DNA from: Actinoplanes sp. L3-i22
GTDB lineage: Bacteria > Actinomycetota > Actinomycetes > Mycobacteriales > Micromonosporaceae
NCBI RefSeq assembly: GCF_019704555.1
Contig: NZ_AP024745.1
Location: 7,634,501-7,698,500 of the forward strand
Direction: 5' to 3'
DNA length: 64,000 bases
A program made the position numbers and the translations under genes. The notes under the pieces were generated by a model, which was not told the origin of the DNA, did not search any database, and was given only the letters and a program-made list of their open reading frames with translations. Each line of letters starts with the position of its first letter. The first letter of the stretch is position 1. Below are positions 35,449-46,700 of the stretch, one piece after another.

Positions 35449-36272
35449 TGCGCTGGCTGATCACCGGCGCCGGTGGGATGCTCGGCACCGACCTGCGGAC
35501 GGTGCTCGCCGGGCAGGACGTCATCGCCGCCACCCGTGCGGACCTCGACATCACCTCGGCCGACGCGGTCCGGGACGCGGTCGACGGCGTGGACGTCGTG
35601 CTCAACACGGCCGCGTGGACCGACGTCGACGGCGCCGAGACCGCGGAGGCGGCGGCCACCGCGGTCAACGGGCACGGCGTGCGCAACCTCGCCTCCGCCG
35701 CCGGCAAGCGGCTCATCCACATCTCCACCGACTACGTCTTCGACGGGACCGCGACCACGCCGATCCCGGAGGACGCGGCGCGGGCGCCGCTCAACGCCTA
35801 CGGGCGGGGGAAGGCGGTGGGCGAGGAGGCGGTATTGGCGGCGGGTGGCTTCGTGGTCAGAACGGCTTGGCTGTACGGCGTACACGGGCCGAACTTCGTC
35901 CGCACCATGCTCCGGCTGGCCGCCGACCGGAACACGCTCGACGTGGTCGACGACCAGGTCGGGCCGCCGACCTGGTCGTACGCGCTGGCCACGCAGTTGG
36001 TCGCGCTGGCCCGCTCGGGCGCCGAGCCGGGGGTCTACCACGGCACGGCGGCCGGGTCGACCAGCTGGTTCGGGCTGGCCCGGGCGGTCTTCGAGGAGGC
36101 CGGCCTGGATCCGTCCCGGGTCCGGCCGACCACCAGCGACCGGTTCGTGCGGCCGGCGCGGCGGCCGGCCTACAGCGTGCTGGGGCACGACGGCTGGGCC
36201 GGCACCGGCGTCGCGCCGTTGCCGGACTGGCGCGCGATGCTCACCTCGGCGATGCCTGCTCTTCGGTCGTGA
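35448..36272 (+). CDS. rmlD: dTDP-4-dehydrorhamnose reductase
   Basis: Predicted 274-aa NADPH-dependent reductase, last step of dTDP-L-rhamnose synthesis. WLITGAGGMLGTDL, NTAAWTDVDGAE, HISTDYVFDG and YGRGKAVGE (catalytic Tyr-Lys) match the family. The ATG overlaps the rmlB stop. With rmlA, rmlB and rmlC it completes the pathway in one place. Confidence 0.92.
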   Translation: MRWLITGAGGMLGTDLRTVLAGQDVIAATRADLDITSADAVRDAVDGVDVVLNTAAWTDVDGAETAEAAATAVNGHGVRNLASAAGKRLIHISTDYVFDGTATTPIPEDAARAPLNAYGRGKAVGEEAVLAAGGFVVRTAWLYGVHGPNFVRTMLRLAADRNTLDVVDDQVGPPTWSYALATQLVALARSGAEPGVYHGTAAGSTSWFGLARAVFEEAGLDPSRVRPTTSDRFVRPARRPAYSVLGHDGWAGTGVAPLPDWRAMLTSAMPALRS

Positions 36273-36311
36273 CCGCGCGTTTTTGTCATACCCCCGGCCC
36301 AGAATGTGGGT

Positions 36312-36581
36312 ATGGGTAACGACGCGCTCACTCTTCTGGTGTCTGTGCTGCTGGCCGTGCTGGTGACCCGGCTCTTCGGCCTGCTGATCGCCGCGATCAT
36401 CGACGAGCGGCGGCCGGCTTCGACGACGTGTCCCGGGCCGCTGCTGAGGCGGCGCGCCCGGTCCGGAGCAGCACGATCGAGAGGATCAGCGGGACCGACA
36501 GCGCCACCATGCTCGCCACCTGGTGGAATCGGGGGAAGACGGCCAGGTGGAAGGCGTGCCAGAGGAGGTGTTCGGCACTGA
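36312..36581 (+). CDS. Doubtful small membrane-protein ORF
   Basis: A possible 89-aa protein whose first 35 residues form a good membrane helix (NDALTLLVSVLLAVLVTRLFGLLIAAIIDE). After that the sequence becomes Arg/Pro/Gly-rich because it lies antisense to the convergent membrane gene. No clear ribosome-binding site is seen. It may be a short real gene whose original end was lost, or chance. Low confidence. Confidence 0.25.
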   Translation: MGNDALTLLVSVLLAVLVTRLFGLLIAAIIDERRPASTTCPGPLLRRRARSGAARSRGSAGPTAPPCSPPGGIGGRRPGGRRARGGVRH

Positions 36582-36885
36582 AGACCAGCCAGGCGCCACC
36601 GGCGGTGGTGGCCAGCGACGGCCGGCGCAGGGTCGCGACCGACAGCACCAGCAGCCCGAGGTAGAGGCCGCCCACGTCGCGGACCAGGTGCTCGTTGTAG
36701 GGGCCGAGCGCGGAGACCCAGTGCGCGCCGGGGAACGGGAAGTCACGGTAGAACGAGAGCGGGAAGGCGCCCGCCCAGACGCCGACGAGCGCGGCGTTCA
36801 GGGCCAGGACGGCCGCGGCTATCGCCCTGACCGTCGCCCCTGGCGCGGTGTTCGGAGCCGGTGCGGTGTTCGGGTCTGTCGTCAT
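36397..36885 (-). CDS. Small four-helix membrane protein of unknown function
   Basis: Predicted 162-aa protein with about four hydrophobic helices (near residues 20-42, 68-86, 93-112 and 122-145). The sequence RDFPFPGAHWVSALGPYNEHLVRDVGGLYLGL is like DUF-type actinobacterial membrane proteins encoded beside NAD(P)-binding proteins. The ATG overlaps the upstream stop by 4 nt, so it is co-expressed with the NmrA-like gene. Function unknown. Confidence 0.7.
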   Translation of the reverse strand: MTTDPNTAPAPNTAPGATVRAIAAAVLALNAALVGVWAGAFPLSFYRDFPFPGAHWVSALGPYNEHLVRDVGGLYLGLLVLSVATLRRPSLATTAGGAWLVFSAEHLLWHAFHLAVFPRFHQVASMVALSVPLILSIVLLRTGRAASAAARDTSSKPAAARR

Positions 36886-37625
36886 CGGAGCTCGCTCAGC
36901 CACTGGTCGAAGGTCTGGGTGCCGCGCAGGCCGGGGCCCTGCGGCAGGGCGCCGCCGGACTTCATCGCCTTGCCCGCCTCTCCCGGCAGCGGGAAGCTCA
37001 GCACCCACTTGCGCGGGCCGTGCGCGCGGGCGACCTTGCGGACCAGGTCGGCCATCTGCAACGGTTCCGGGCCGGCCAGCTCCGGGGCCAGGCCCGCCAC
37101 CGGCTCGGCCGCCGCGAGCCGGACCAGTTCGGCGGCGACCTCGCGGGCCGCGACCGGCTGGCTCAGCATCGCCGGGACCACCGCGACCGGGCCGCCGAAC
37201 CGGGTCAGCGACTGCTGGGCGAACTCGTGGAACTGCGCCGCCCGCAGCACCGTGGTCGGCACCGGACCGGCCAGCGCCACCTTCTCCTGGTTGAGCTTCG
37301 CCGTGTAGTAACCCCACTCCACGCGGTCGATGCCGATGATCGAGACCAGCACGTGGTGCTTCACCCCGGCCCGCGCCTCGGCCGCCTGCAGGTTCCGGGT
37401 GACCGTCTCGAAGAACCCGGTCGCCTTCGCCCCGCTCACCGTCTCGATGTTCGACACGTCGATCACCACGTCGACGCCGGCCAGCGCCTCGTCCAGGCCC
37501 CGGCCGGTGATCAGGTCCACCCCGCGCGAGCGGGCGATCACCACGACGTCATGGCCGGCCTCCGTCGCTTCCGTGACCACCAGTTTGCCGAGCCAGCCGG
37601 TGCCACCGGCCACCGCGATCCGCAT
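36882..37625 (-). CDS. NAD(P)-binding NmrA/SDR-like protein
   Basis: Predicted 247-aa Rossmann protein. It opens RIAVAGGTGWLGKLVV with the GxxGxxG dinucleotide site, then HDVVVIARSRGVDL, and YYTAKLNQEKVALAGPVPTTVLRAAQFHEF, typical of NmrA-like atypical short-chain dehydrogenases. It lacks the usual catalytic YxxxK in the normal place, though Tyr-Tyr-Thr-Ala-Lys is close. A hairpin that includes its ribosome-binding site lies 3 nt upstream. First gene of a two-gene unit. Confidence 0.8.
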   Translation of the reverse strand: MRIAVAGGTGWLGKLVVTEATEAGHDVVVIARSRGVDLITGRGLDEALAGVDVVIDVSNIETVSGAKATGFFETVTRNLQAAEARAGVKHHVLVSIIGIDRVEWGYYTAKLNQEKVALAGPVPTTVLRAAQFHEFAQQSLTRFGGPVAVVPAMLSQPVAAREVAAELVRLAAAEPVAGLAPELAGPEPLQMADLVRKVARAHGPRKWVLSFPLPGEAGKAMKSGGALPQGPGLRGTQTFDQWLSELR

Positions 37626-37628
37626 GTT

Positions 37629-37666
37629 GTCCCTCTCCCGTACCTGTTCAGGTTCGGGAGAGGGAC
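37629..37666 (-). terminator. 38-nt hairpin ending the giant gene and covering the next gene's ribosome-binding site
   Basis: Arms GTCCCTCTCCCG and its exact reverse complement (12 bp) enclose a further 5-bp stem (ACCTG/CAGGT) after one mismatch, with a TT loop. It begins 34 nt after the stop of the 20.5-kb gene and ends 3 nt before the ATG of the NmrA-like gene. The GGGAGAGGGA ribosome-binding site sits in one arm. It may end transcription, block read-through translation, or be an operator. Confidence 0.6.
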
Positions 37667-37700
37667 GAGACGGCGAGCCCGGATGTGACAGTCGTTCCGG

Positions 37701-40700
37701 CTACGGAGTCTGTTCGCAGTTCAGATCCGGGTAGTACGTCTGCATCAGCTCCAGGTACAGCGCGCCCAGCTCCTCGCGGGCGCTGCTCGCCTCCGGCATC
37801 CGATCCGGCACCGGGATCTCCCGCCGCTCGCCGTCGATCGTCATCCAGGCCCGGACCACCCGCCCTTCGGCGCGTTCCACGGTCAGCTGCGGCCCGGGGT
37901 CCCGCGGGGCGACCGGCTCCAGGGTCATCGGCAACTGCGGCGCATCCCGGAACAGCAGATCGGCCTGCTCCCGCGGTTCGAGGCCGTCCTGCCCGACCCC
38001 GAGCGGCTCGGGCCGGTCCTGGTCGTGCACGAGCGGCTCGGGCCGGCCCTGATCGTGCACGAGCGGCTCGACCGGGCGGGGGTCCTCGTCGAAGAACGCC
38101 GGCGGGATCGCCGGGCCGAGGCCGCTCGGCTGTGCGAGCACGGGCGCGGAGCCGAGCACGGACGCAGGCGCGGGCGCTGAGCCGAGCACGGGACCGAGCG
38201 CGGGCGCGTTGGCGGGCAGGGGCGGCTCGTTGACCACCTCGATCAGGCGGGATCGGCCGTCGAGGACGACCCGGTTCCGGGGCGCCGCGATCGCGCCGCC
38301 GGTCGAGCCGCGTAGTGCGGTGAGCGCGTCGGCGAAGTCCTGCTGGACCGCGTCCCGGTCCAGGCTGAGCAGGGTGAGCCGGTGGGTGTCCGGCACCCCG
38401 AGCGACCCCAGCAGGACGTGCAACTGGGCGGGCGTGTGAGCGACGATCCGCTCGGCGCCGCCCGGATCCCGCACCGCCACCAGCACCGCCGGCCGCTCCG
38501 CGGTGGCGGTCGCGTCCCGGTGGACCAGGACGGTGGTCCGGCCGGCGGTCAACGGGATCTGCCTGAGGTCGAGGGTCCCCCAGTCCTCGCCGGTCAGCAG
38601 CGCGACCAGGCCCGGCGGGTCGTCCGGAGCCGCGTCACGCCGGCGCTGGTGCACCACCGCGGCCGATTCGCCGGCGTCCCGGGTCTCGGGCGGGACGATG
38701 ACGATCTCGGGACGTGGCTGGTCATTATCGGTCAGCGGGTCATCGGTCGGCGCGCCCACAATCGTCGGTGGGACGTATCCGCCCCGGGCCGGAGACCCGT
38801 GGGACCGCAGATCCGGCACCTCGTCGTCGGAGAGCTCGTCGTCGCTGTTCGTGATGACGAACCGCGGCTCGTCGGTATCCGTGAGCTCGTCGTCGGTGTC
38901 CCCGTCCGAGATGACGAACCGCGGCTCGTCGTCGCCGACCAGCGCGGCCGCCGGGTCCGTGGTGACGATCTCCGCAGCCGGGGTGGCGGTGACGATCTCC
39001 GCAGCCGGGATCGCGGGGACGATGTCCGGGGCGGCCGGTGGCGCGGCTGGCGCGTCCTGGCCGCCCATCGGGCCCATCGGCACGTAGGTGGCCGGCGGCG
39101 GGACGGCCCGCACGACCGCCCGGTCCGCCCACATCTCGTTGATCGCCCGCTGGGCCCCGGCCGTCCCCTCCCCGACCCGCCGGGTGAGCCAGGTCCACGG
39201 TGACAGCGCCGGGACCGACGGCACCGGGGCCGGGTTCGCCGTCGCGTCCAGGCTCAGCCCGGCCGGGTCCAGCGCGCTGAGCGCGAGCAGCGCCCCCGGG
39301 CTGAGCACGGACAGCGTGCCGGCCCGCCCGGTCAGGTACAACCGCAGGTCGAAGCGGTAGACCCGGAACGGCCGCCGCTGCTCGACGTTGCGTTCGGCGA
39401 CCGCGCTGGCGCTGATCTCCAGGGCCCGTTCGGTCTCGTAGCCGACGCCCGGGCCACCGGCGAACTCGGCCTTGTCGTCCAGGCCGAACCGCTGGTTCGA
39501 GCCGCCGGCGACGCCGCCCCGCGCCTCGTACTCGAATCCGCTGTGGTGCGACCCGCTGGTCGCGGTCTCGGTCTGCTGGTAGCTGCGGCCCTTCATGGTG
39601 TCGCCGAGCGCGACGTCCGCGCCGGTCACCTCGTCGTGGATCTGCCAGTAGTGCCCGGCCTCCACGTCGACCCGGACGGTCAGCCCGGTGCCGGGGATCC
39701 GGTAGCCGCCCGCGCCGAGCATGGTGTGCAGCCGGGTACGCAGCATCGCGTCGTCGGCGCCGCCCTTGACCAGGGTCCACAGGTCGGAGCCGAAGCCCGA
39801 GCCGGCGACCTGGTGGGCGGTGCCGGCCAGCAGGTTCGCCGGCCGGTTCGTCGCGGGCAGGCTGACCGCGCCGGCCCAGGTGCCGATCAGCTCGGCGATG
39901 TTCAGCTGGGTGAGCGGGTGCAGCGACGCGTCGTCGAGCAGCACCGCGTTGCGCCGCGCGCGGGCCGACCCCGGCACCGCCCGGTCGGCCGGCAGATCGA
40001 TCCAGCCGGGCACCGGACGACCGGCCGCCGGGATCGGCGCCCGGACCGGGCCGGCCAGCGCGGTCCACCCGGCGTCCGCCCCGGCCGGCCGGACCAGGAA
40101 GTCCGGCACCAGCAGGCGGGCCGAGCCGGTCAGCCGCACCGGCTCCTGGCCCGTGCCGCGGGTGACCCGCCACTCCCAGACCCGCAGCCGGTTCTCGTGC
40201 CAGAGCTCCCGGGCGCCCGCCCCGACGCCGAACAGGTCGCCGGCGCCCACCACCAGCCCGCGGAACACGTTCCCGGCCAGCCGCAGGACCTCCGGCTGCT
40301 GCCGGGTCAGCGCGATGTCGACGGTGAAGGTGAGCGGCAGCCGGAACTCGTACGAGCTCCGGCCGCCCTTGCGGAAGATGTCCTTCACGGACGTCTCGGT
40401 GGTGCTCTCCGACGCGCCGCCGTACCCGGCCTCGACGGCGACCTGCCCGCCGCCGAACTCCGGGATCATCGGGAGGTTGTTCTCCGCCGAGCGCGCGTGT
40501 TCCAGCCGGCGGGCGCCGCCGCTGATCCCGCCCTTGACCTTCCAGCTGCGCGACGCGGAGACCGAGTCGCCGCTGGTGCCCTCGGCACGCAGGGTCAGCC
40601 CGACGTCGGCGCGCGGCCGGGCGTCGGCGGCGTCCCCCTCCCGCGCCCGGACGTTGAGGTAGAGGAACCGGGTGCCGTACGGCGTGATGATCGGAATCAG

Positions 40701-43700
40701 ACCGCTCACGCCGGAGCCGGTCAGCGCGAAGTAGCGGTTCTCCAGCGCCCACGAGGTGAACCGGCGGATCAGGTTGCGCCGCAGCGAGTCCGGGGCCAGG
40801 TCGTCCCGGTCGATCACCCCGTGGTCGTGCAGCTCGTCGAGGATCACGTCGACCAGCCCGTGGTGGGTGAGCAGCTCGGGGTGCCCGACGGTACGGAACA
40901 GCGCCGGGTCGATGACCGTCACGCCGTCCACGGTGTCCGGGACCGCCGTGTGCCCGGGCAGGCCCAGGTCGGTGGCCCGGCGCTCGGGCAGCACGAAGTC
41001 GACCGCCGCCCGCATCCGCAGGTACCGGCTCACCTGCTGGGTACGCCGCAGCCCGGTGGCGCCGGCCGGGGCCGGGTGGATCGGCAGGCTCGACCACCGC
41101 TGCAGGGTGACCTCGAAGATCGGGTCGGCCCGGTAGCCGCGGACCGGCCCGCTGTACGTGGCCCGGCTGACGTCGATGGTGCCCCGCGCGTGCCCCTCGC
41201 CGTGACCGCGCCCGGCCTCCCACGCGCCGGACCCGCCCATCCGGCCGAGATATTCGACGAGCTCGACGTGCTGCGTCTCGGGCAGCGCCCGCGAATGCTG
41301 CTGGGGCTGGGCCTGCGGCGCGTCCGGCTCCGCGGCGCGGGTCGGGAAGCCGCCGCCGGCCGAGACCTTGACGCTCCCGCCGTGCGAGCGGCCCGAGGAC
41401 AGCTCCACCGACTGGTTCGACATCGCGTACTGCTCGATCTCGATCTCGGTGGTCGGGTCGATGATCGGGCGGACCTCGGCCGGCGGGATCCGCAGCCGCA
41501 GCCGCAGCGCCTGGTGGTGCAGCCCGTCGTCGGGCAGCGCGATGATCCAGCCGTGCTCGTCGCCGGCCTCGGCGAAGTGCGCGCTCCACTGGCTCGGCAC
41601 GCCGGCCGCCCACAGCTGCGCCGGCCACCGCATCGGGTCGGCGCGCCAGTCGTCGCCGAGGTGGTTGAGCTCGGCGTAGGCGTCCGCCGCGGCCGCCACC
41701 AGCTCCGGCATGACCAGGAAGTTCGGCAGTACGGCGCCGGTGCCGTGCCGGTCGAACCGGACGTGCCCGGCGGCCCAGTCGGCGGCGGTCGCGGCCGTGG
41801 TGTGCCCGGTCGTCTCGATCTCGGCCATCGGCACCGCGGCGGCCGGCCGGTACTGCTCGGGGTGGGCGAAGATCGCCACCACCGCGTCGGGATGGTCGCG
41901 CACGTCCTCGGCCGCGACCGGGTCCGCGGCCGGCGGCACGGTCGCGAGCGGGTCCGCGGCGGCCGGCGCCGGGACCCAGCCGATCCGGTACCGGTGGGTC
42001 CGGGACCCGGCCCGGATCGTCGCCTCGAAGGTCAGCAGGTAGTGCAGCTGGTCGACCTGCCCGGTGGTCTCGGTCCGCCGGTACAGCTGCACGTCGTCGC
42101 TGATCGCCCGGCCGCTGTCGCGGGAGTGGTCGTAGCCCACCTCGATCTCCGGCGCGGTGATCCGCCGCCGGTCCGGGGTGCGCACCACGAGGGCCCCGTC
42201 GACCCCCGCCCCGCCGCTGAGCGAGTCCCCGACCGACGCCTCGCTCGACTCGCCGACCAGCGAGCGGGTGTTGACGTCCATCGGATACCGCGAGCGCCCG
42301 GCGATCCGCTGCTCCAGCCGCCCGGTCAGCAGGATCCGGACCGTCCGGCCGCCGATCCGGACGTCGAAGCGCAGCCCGGCCAGCGACCGGCTCAGGTCGG
42401 CCTCCAGCGCGTCCCGGCCGGCGTGCGCGCGCACCACCTTGACCGCCTCGGCCGGCAGGTCGGCGTGGCCGGTGATCTGCCGCAGCGCGGTCAGGATCGT
42501 GGTGGACACCCGCTCGGCGCCGGGCAGCCGCAGCGTGGTGGCCGCGCCCATGCCCCGGCGGGCGGCCAGCGGCCGCGGCTCGTACGCGGCCGGGGTGGCC
42601 CGCAGCCGCGGCCGGGCCTGCGGGGTCACCGTGCCGGGGGCGATCCGGCCGGGCGGCACGGCCGTGCCCGGCGCGGTCCGCCGCTCGCCGAGCAGCCGGT
42701 CCAGGTCACGTTCGGCGCGCGCGGCGGCGCCGGGCGCCGGTTCGGGCCGGGTCCGGGCCGGCTGCCCGGCGAGCAGCCGCCGGCCGGTCATCGCCGTCTC
42801 GAAGTCGGCGCGTTCGTCGACCGGCACGCCGAACTCGGTGGTCAGCCGCTGCTCGATCGGCTCCGCACCGACGTTGCCGTGCGCGGTCAGCACGGCCCGG
42901 ACGGTGACCCGGAACCGGGACTGGTCGGCCTCGCGCTTGAGCACGGTGTGGTTGGAGATCTTCTCGCCGAGCTTGGCGCCGGTCTCCCGGCTGTGCCCGG
43001 CGTGCAGGCTGCCCTCGATCGAGCCCTGCACCCGCGGGCCGGGGTAGTCCTCGGCCGGCCGGTGGGTGCGCAGGCCACTGGCGCCGCCGGAGATCTCCAG
43101 GCCGACGCCGCTGGTGCCGGCCCGGCCCTGCGAGCCGCCGGCGCCGATGCCCTGGTCGTCGCGGACCGCGACGGCCGGGGTGTCGCCCAGGTACTCGATC
43201 TCCAGCGGTTGCAGGTCGAGGTGCAGCCGCATCCGGTGGCGGCCGAACCGGCCGTCCGCGGTGATCTCGTCGGAGATGTCGCCGCCGTTGAGCAGCTGCC
43301 GGTTGCGGTTCAGCACGGCCCGCTCGTTCAGCAGGCCCCGGACCGCCTCGCTGACCAGGTGCGCCGCCGCCTCGGCGCCGGTCCGCGGGGTGAGCCGGGC
43401 GGCCAGGTCCAGCACCAGCGGCCGGAGGTTGATCGCGTTGAGCACCTCGTGCGCCCAGGACGACGTGCGCTCGCCGGTGTTCGCCGGGGGCGCGGACGCG
43501 ACCGGTGGCGCCGCGGTCGGCCGGACCGTGGCGGCCTCGGACGCGGTGTACTGCGCGGGGAACTGCGCGGTCACCTCGAACCGGGCGGCCGGGACCGGAT
43601 GGATGCCCTGGTGCGCGCCGTCGACCGCGACCCGGATGTCGATCCCGGCCCGGAACCGGTTGGTGCCCTTGACGAACATCTGCCGGCCGGCGACCACCCG

Positions 43701-46700
43701 CCAGGCCTCCGAACGGCTGTTCTTGGTGCCCGCCTCGAACGACACCGGGAGCCCGGTGGTCCCGCGCGCCACGTGCTCGAAGAACCGCAGGAACAGCAGC
43801 TCGACGCCGAGCCCGAGACTGCCGGAGAGCTCACCGGCGCGCTCCGCGGCGACCTCGGTCGACCCGAAGTTGACCTTGAAGACGGTCGGCTCGTCCCGGC
43901 CGGGCGGCGGCAGCGCGTTGGCGTCGTTGAGCGACAGGTGCAGCGACACCACGCGGCCGCCGGCCGCGAAGTGCAGACCCTCGTGGAAGGCCCGGTCCCA
44001 GCGCTCCAGGAACTCGTCGCGCTCGGTGTCGCGGCGCGCCCCGGTCGGCGGCACCTGCCGCAGCAACGGGCGCAGCTGCCGGATCACCTCGGCCGTGATC
44101 GGCTCGCCGGCGAGCAGCGCGATCGCGGCGGCGGCCTGCTCGACCGTGCCGGGCGCCGGGTCGAGCCGGGTGTCCCGGACGCTGAACTGCCCGAGCGCGC
44201 CCTGCTCGACGTACCAGGGCAGGCCCGGCTCGGGCGGGGCCGGCGGAACGACCGGCGGGATCACGACCGGCGGCGGCGCCAGCGGATGATCGACCACCGG
44301 CTGCCGGCCCGGCGTGGCAGCCGACGACGGCCCCGGCTGACCGATCCCGATCACCGGCGCGGCCGGCGGCACGGCCGAGCTCGACGGCGGGGCCGGGTCG
44401 GTCGACTCGGACGGGACCTCGCCCAGATAGAACACCTCGAAGTCGAGGTCCTGGTCGGTGAACTCCTCCACCCGGGCCCAGATCCCGGCCGGGACGTCCA
44501 CTCCGGGCAGGCCGACCGCGACCGGCGCCCGCGCGCTCACCGACTCGTCGATCCGGGCGCGGATCAGCGTCGCCCAGTCCGCCGGAACGCTCGCCGGACG
44601 AGCCCAGAGCCCTTCCTCGCGCAGCTCCAGCACCCATCCGTCGGGCAGGTCCAGCACCTCGACGACACCGTCGGAGTCCGGCTCGGCCGGGGCGGGCTCG
44701 GCCGGCTCGGCGGGGGCCGCCGGGGCCAGCGCCGCGTACCGGCCGCCGTCGTGCAGCACATGGACCGAGGGCAGCCCCGGGTCCCCGGTCGTCGCCAGCA
44801 CGGCGCCGTCCGGACCGATTTCGACCACTCGCCACCCCAGCGCGAGCGCCGCCGCGCGCAGGAGCAGCGGATCGGTCCACGACGTGCGCAACTCCGGGTT
44901 CCGCAGCGCGTCCAGGACGAACTGCGCCGGGCTCGGCAACGCGGTCTCCTCCTGCGCCGCCCGCAGATACTCGATCAGGGTCCGGCGCCCGGGGTCAGCC
45001 GGATCCGCGGTGTTGGCGACCGCCCAGGTCAGCGGCACCGGGCCACCGGAAACCAGCTGGGCGAAGTCGGGTGGCAGATAGTCCAGGATCGCATCGCCGA
45101 GCGCGTCGAACACCCCGAGACCGGCCCCGCCGCGCCGGGCAGCCTGAATCCGCCGCATGGTCAGATCCCGCAGGCCGGCGACCGGGTCACCCTCTGCGGT
45201 CGCCGCCGGGCCGCTTCCGCTTGCGCTTGCTTCCTGGGGTACGGCCGCAGCCGTCACGTCCAGCCCCTGCGCCCCGGCCGCGGCCAGCAGCGCCACGAAC
45301 GCGTTGTCGGCACCCGCTGGGACCTCGACCACCGCCCGGTCGCCGGCTACCCGGCCCGGCGCCGACGGCTCCCCCGGAGCGGTCCGGCCGAGCGCGACGC
45401 CCTCGACCGCCGGGTCGTCCTCGGCGACGACCCCGTCGAACGCGTGGACCACCGGTGGGTCGTCCAACCGAAGTCCCGGGACGCGGTCGTTGACCACGTC
45501 CCAGGATTCGTCGCTCTCCTGCGGCGGGGCGTACTGGTACAGGTGCCACGCCCGGCCCTCCTCGGTGACCAGCGTGATCTCCCGCGACCGGCCGGTGCCC
45601 ACGACGATCCGGGAGCGCGGCGCGACGATGCTGCCGCCGGCCGGTCCGCGCAACCGCGCCAGGGCGGTCGCGAACCCGCCCGGCACCGGCTGGGTGTCGC
45701 AGCTGACCAGGGTGAGCTGCAGTTCGTCGGGGACGCCTTGGGCGCGCAGCAGTCCGAGCAGCTGCTCGGGGGTCCGGGGCACCCGCACCTCGGAGTCGGG
45801 CCCGGCCGGGCGGACCGCCACGTCGACGAGCGGGCGCTCCGGCGTGGAGTCCGGCGACTCGTGGACCAGCAGCACCGTGCGGGCGTCGGTCAGGGTGATC
45901 GCCGAGTGGTCCAGGGCCGCCCACTCCGCCGACGGGAGCAGCGAGAGCAGCGAGGGCGGGCCGGTACGGTCGGCGGCGGCACGCCAGTGCGTGTGCACGA
46001 CGGGCGCCGGCTCCGCCGTACCCAAGGAATCTGATCTTGGGGAAGCGAAGCCGGCGGCGGCCGGCGGCGCCTGCGCACCGGCGGACCCGGCGCCGATCCT
46101 CGGCGCTCGCGGCGGGGGCGGCAGGATGCGCAGCGGGGCGGGCCGGGGCGGCAGGGCGGCGCGGATCGGCGCCGGACGGGTGCGCGGCAGGTAGATCGGC
46201 AGGGCGAGGTCGGGTTCGAAGACGCCGCGGGCCGAGCGGATCCAGCGCGGGATGGCCGCGAGCCGCCGCAGCAGCTCGGGCACGCCCCCGGCCAGCTCGA
46301 AGTTCCGCAGATCGAAGTTCGGCAGCAGACCGGCGAGGGCGGGCGGCGCCGGCCGGGTTCGCGGGCCACCGGTGTGCGGGGCGGGCGCGGTGATCGGCGG
46401 ATGCATCTCGCCCGGCGTGGTGGCGCTGAGTGCCAGCAACTCCTCCGGCACGTCGACGATCAGGGTGCCGGCCGCACCGGTCAGGTAGAGCGTGGCCCGG
46501 AACTGGAAGACGTGGTACGGCTGGCTCTGCTCGACGTTGCGCTCGGCGACCGAGCTGCCGGCGATCTCGAGGGAGCCCTCGGTGGCGTAGTCGTAGCCGA
46601 TCTCCCCGCCGAGGTCCGGCTTGAAGTTCGGCCGGCGCCACTCCAGGCTGCTGCCGCCGGCGCCGACCACGAACCCGTGCCGGGAGCCGGCCGACGTCTC

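Noticed and set aside
39543..46034. A 2,163-aa open frame on the plus strand
   Set aside because: Antisense shadow of the giant gene, with biased composition and no recognisable motif.
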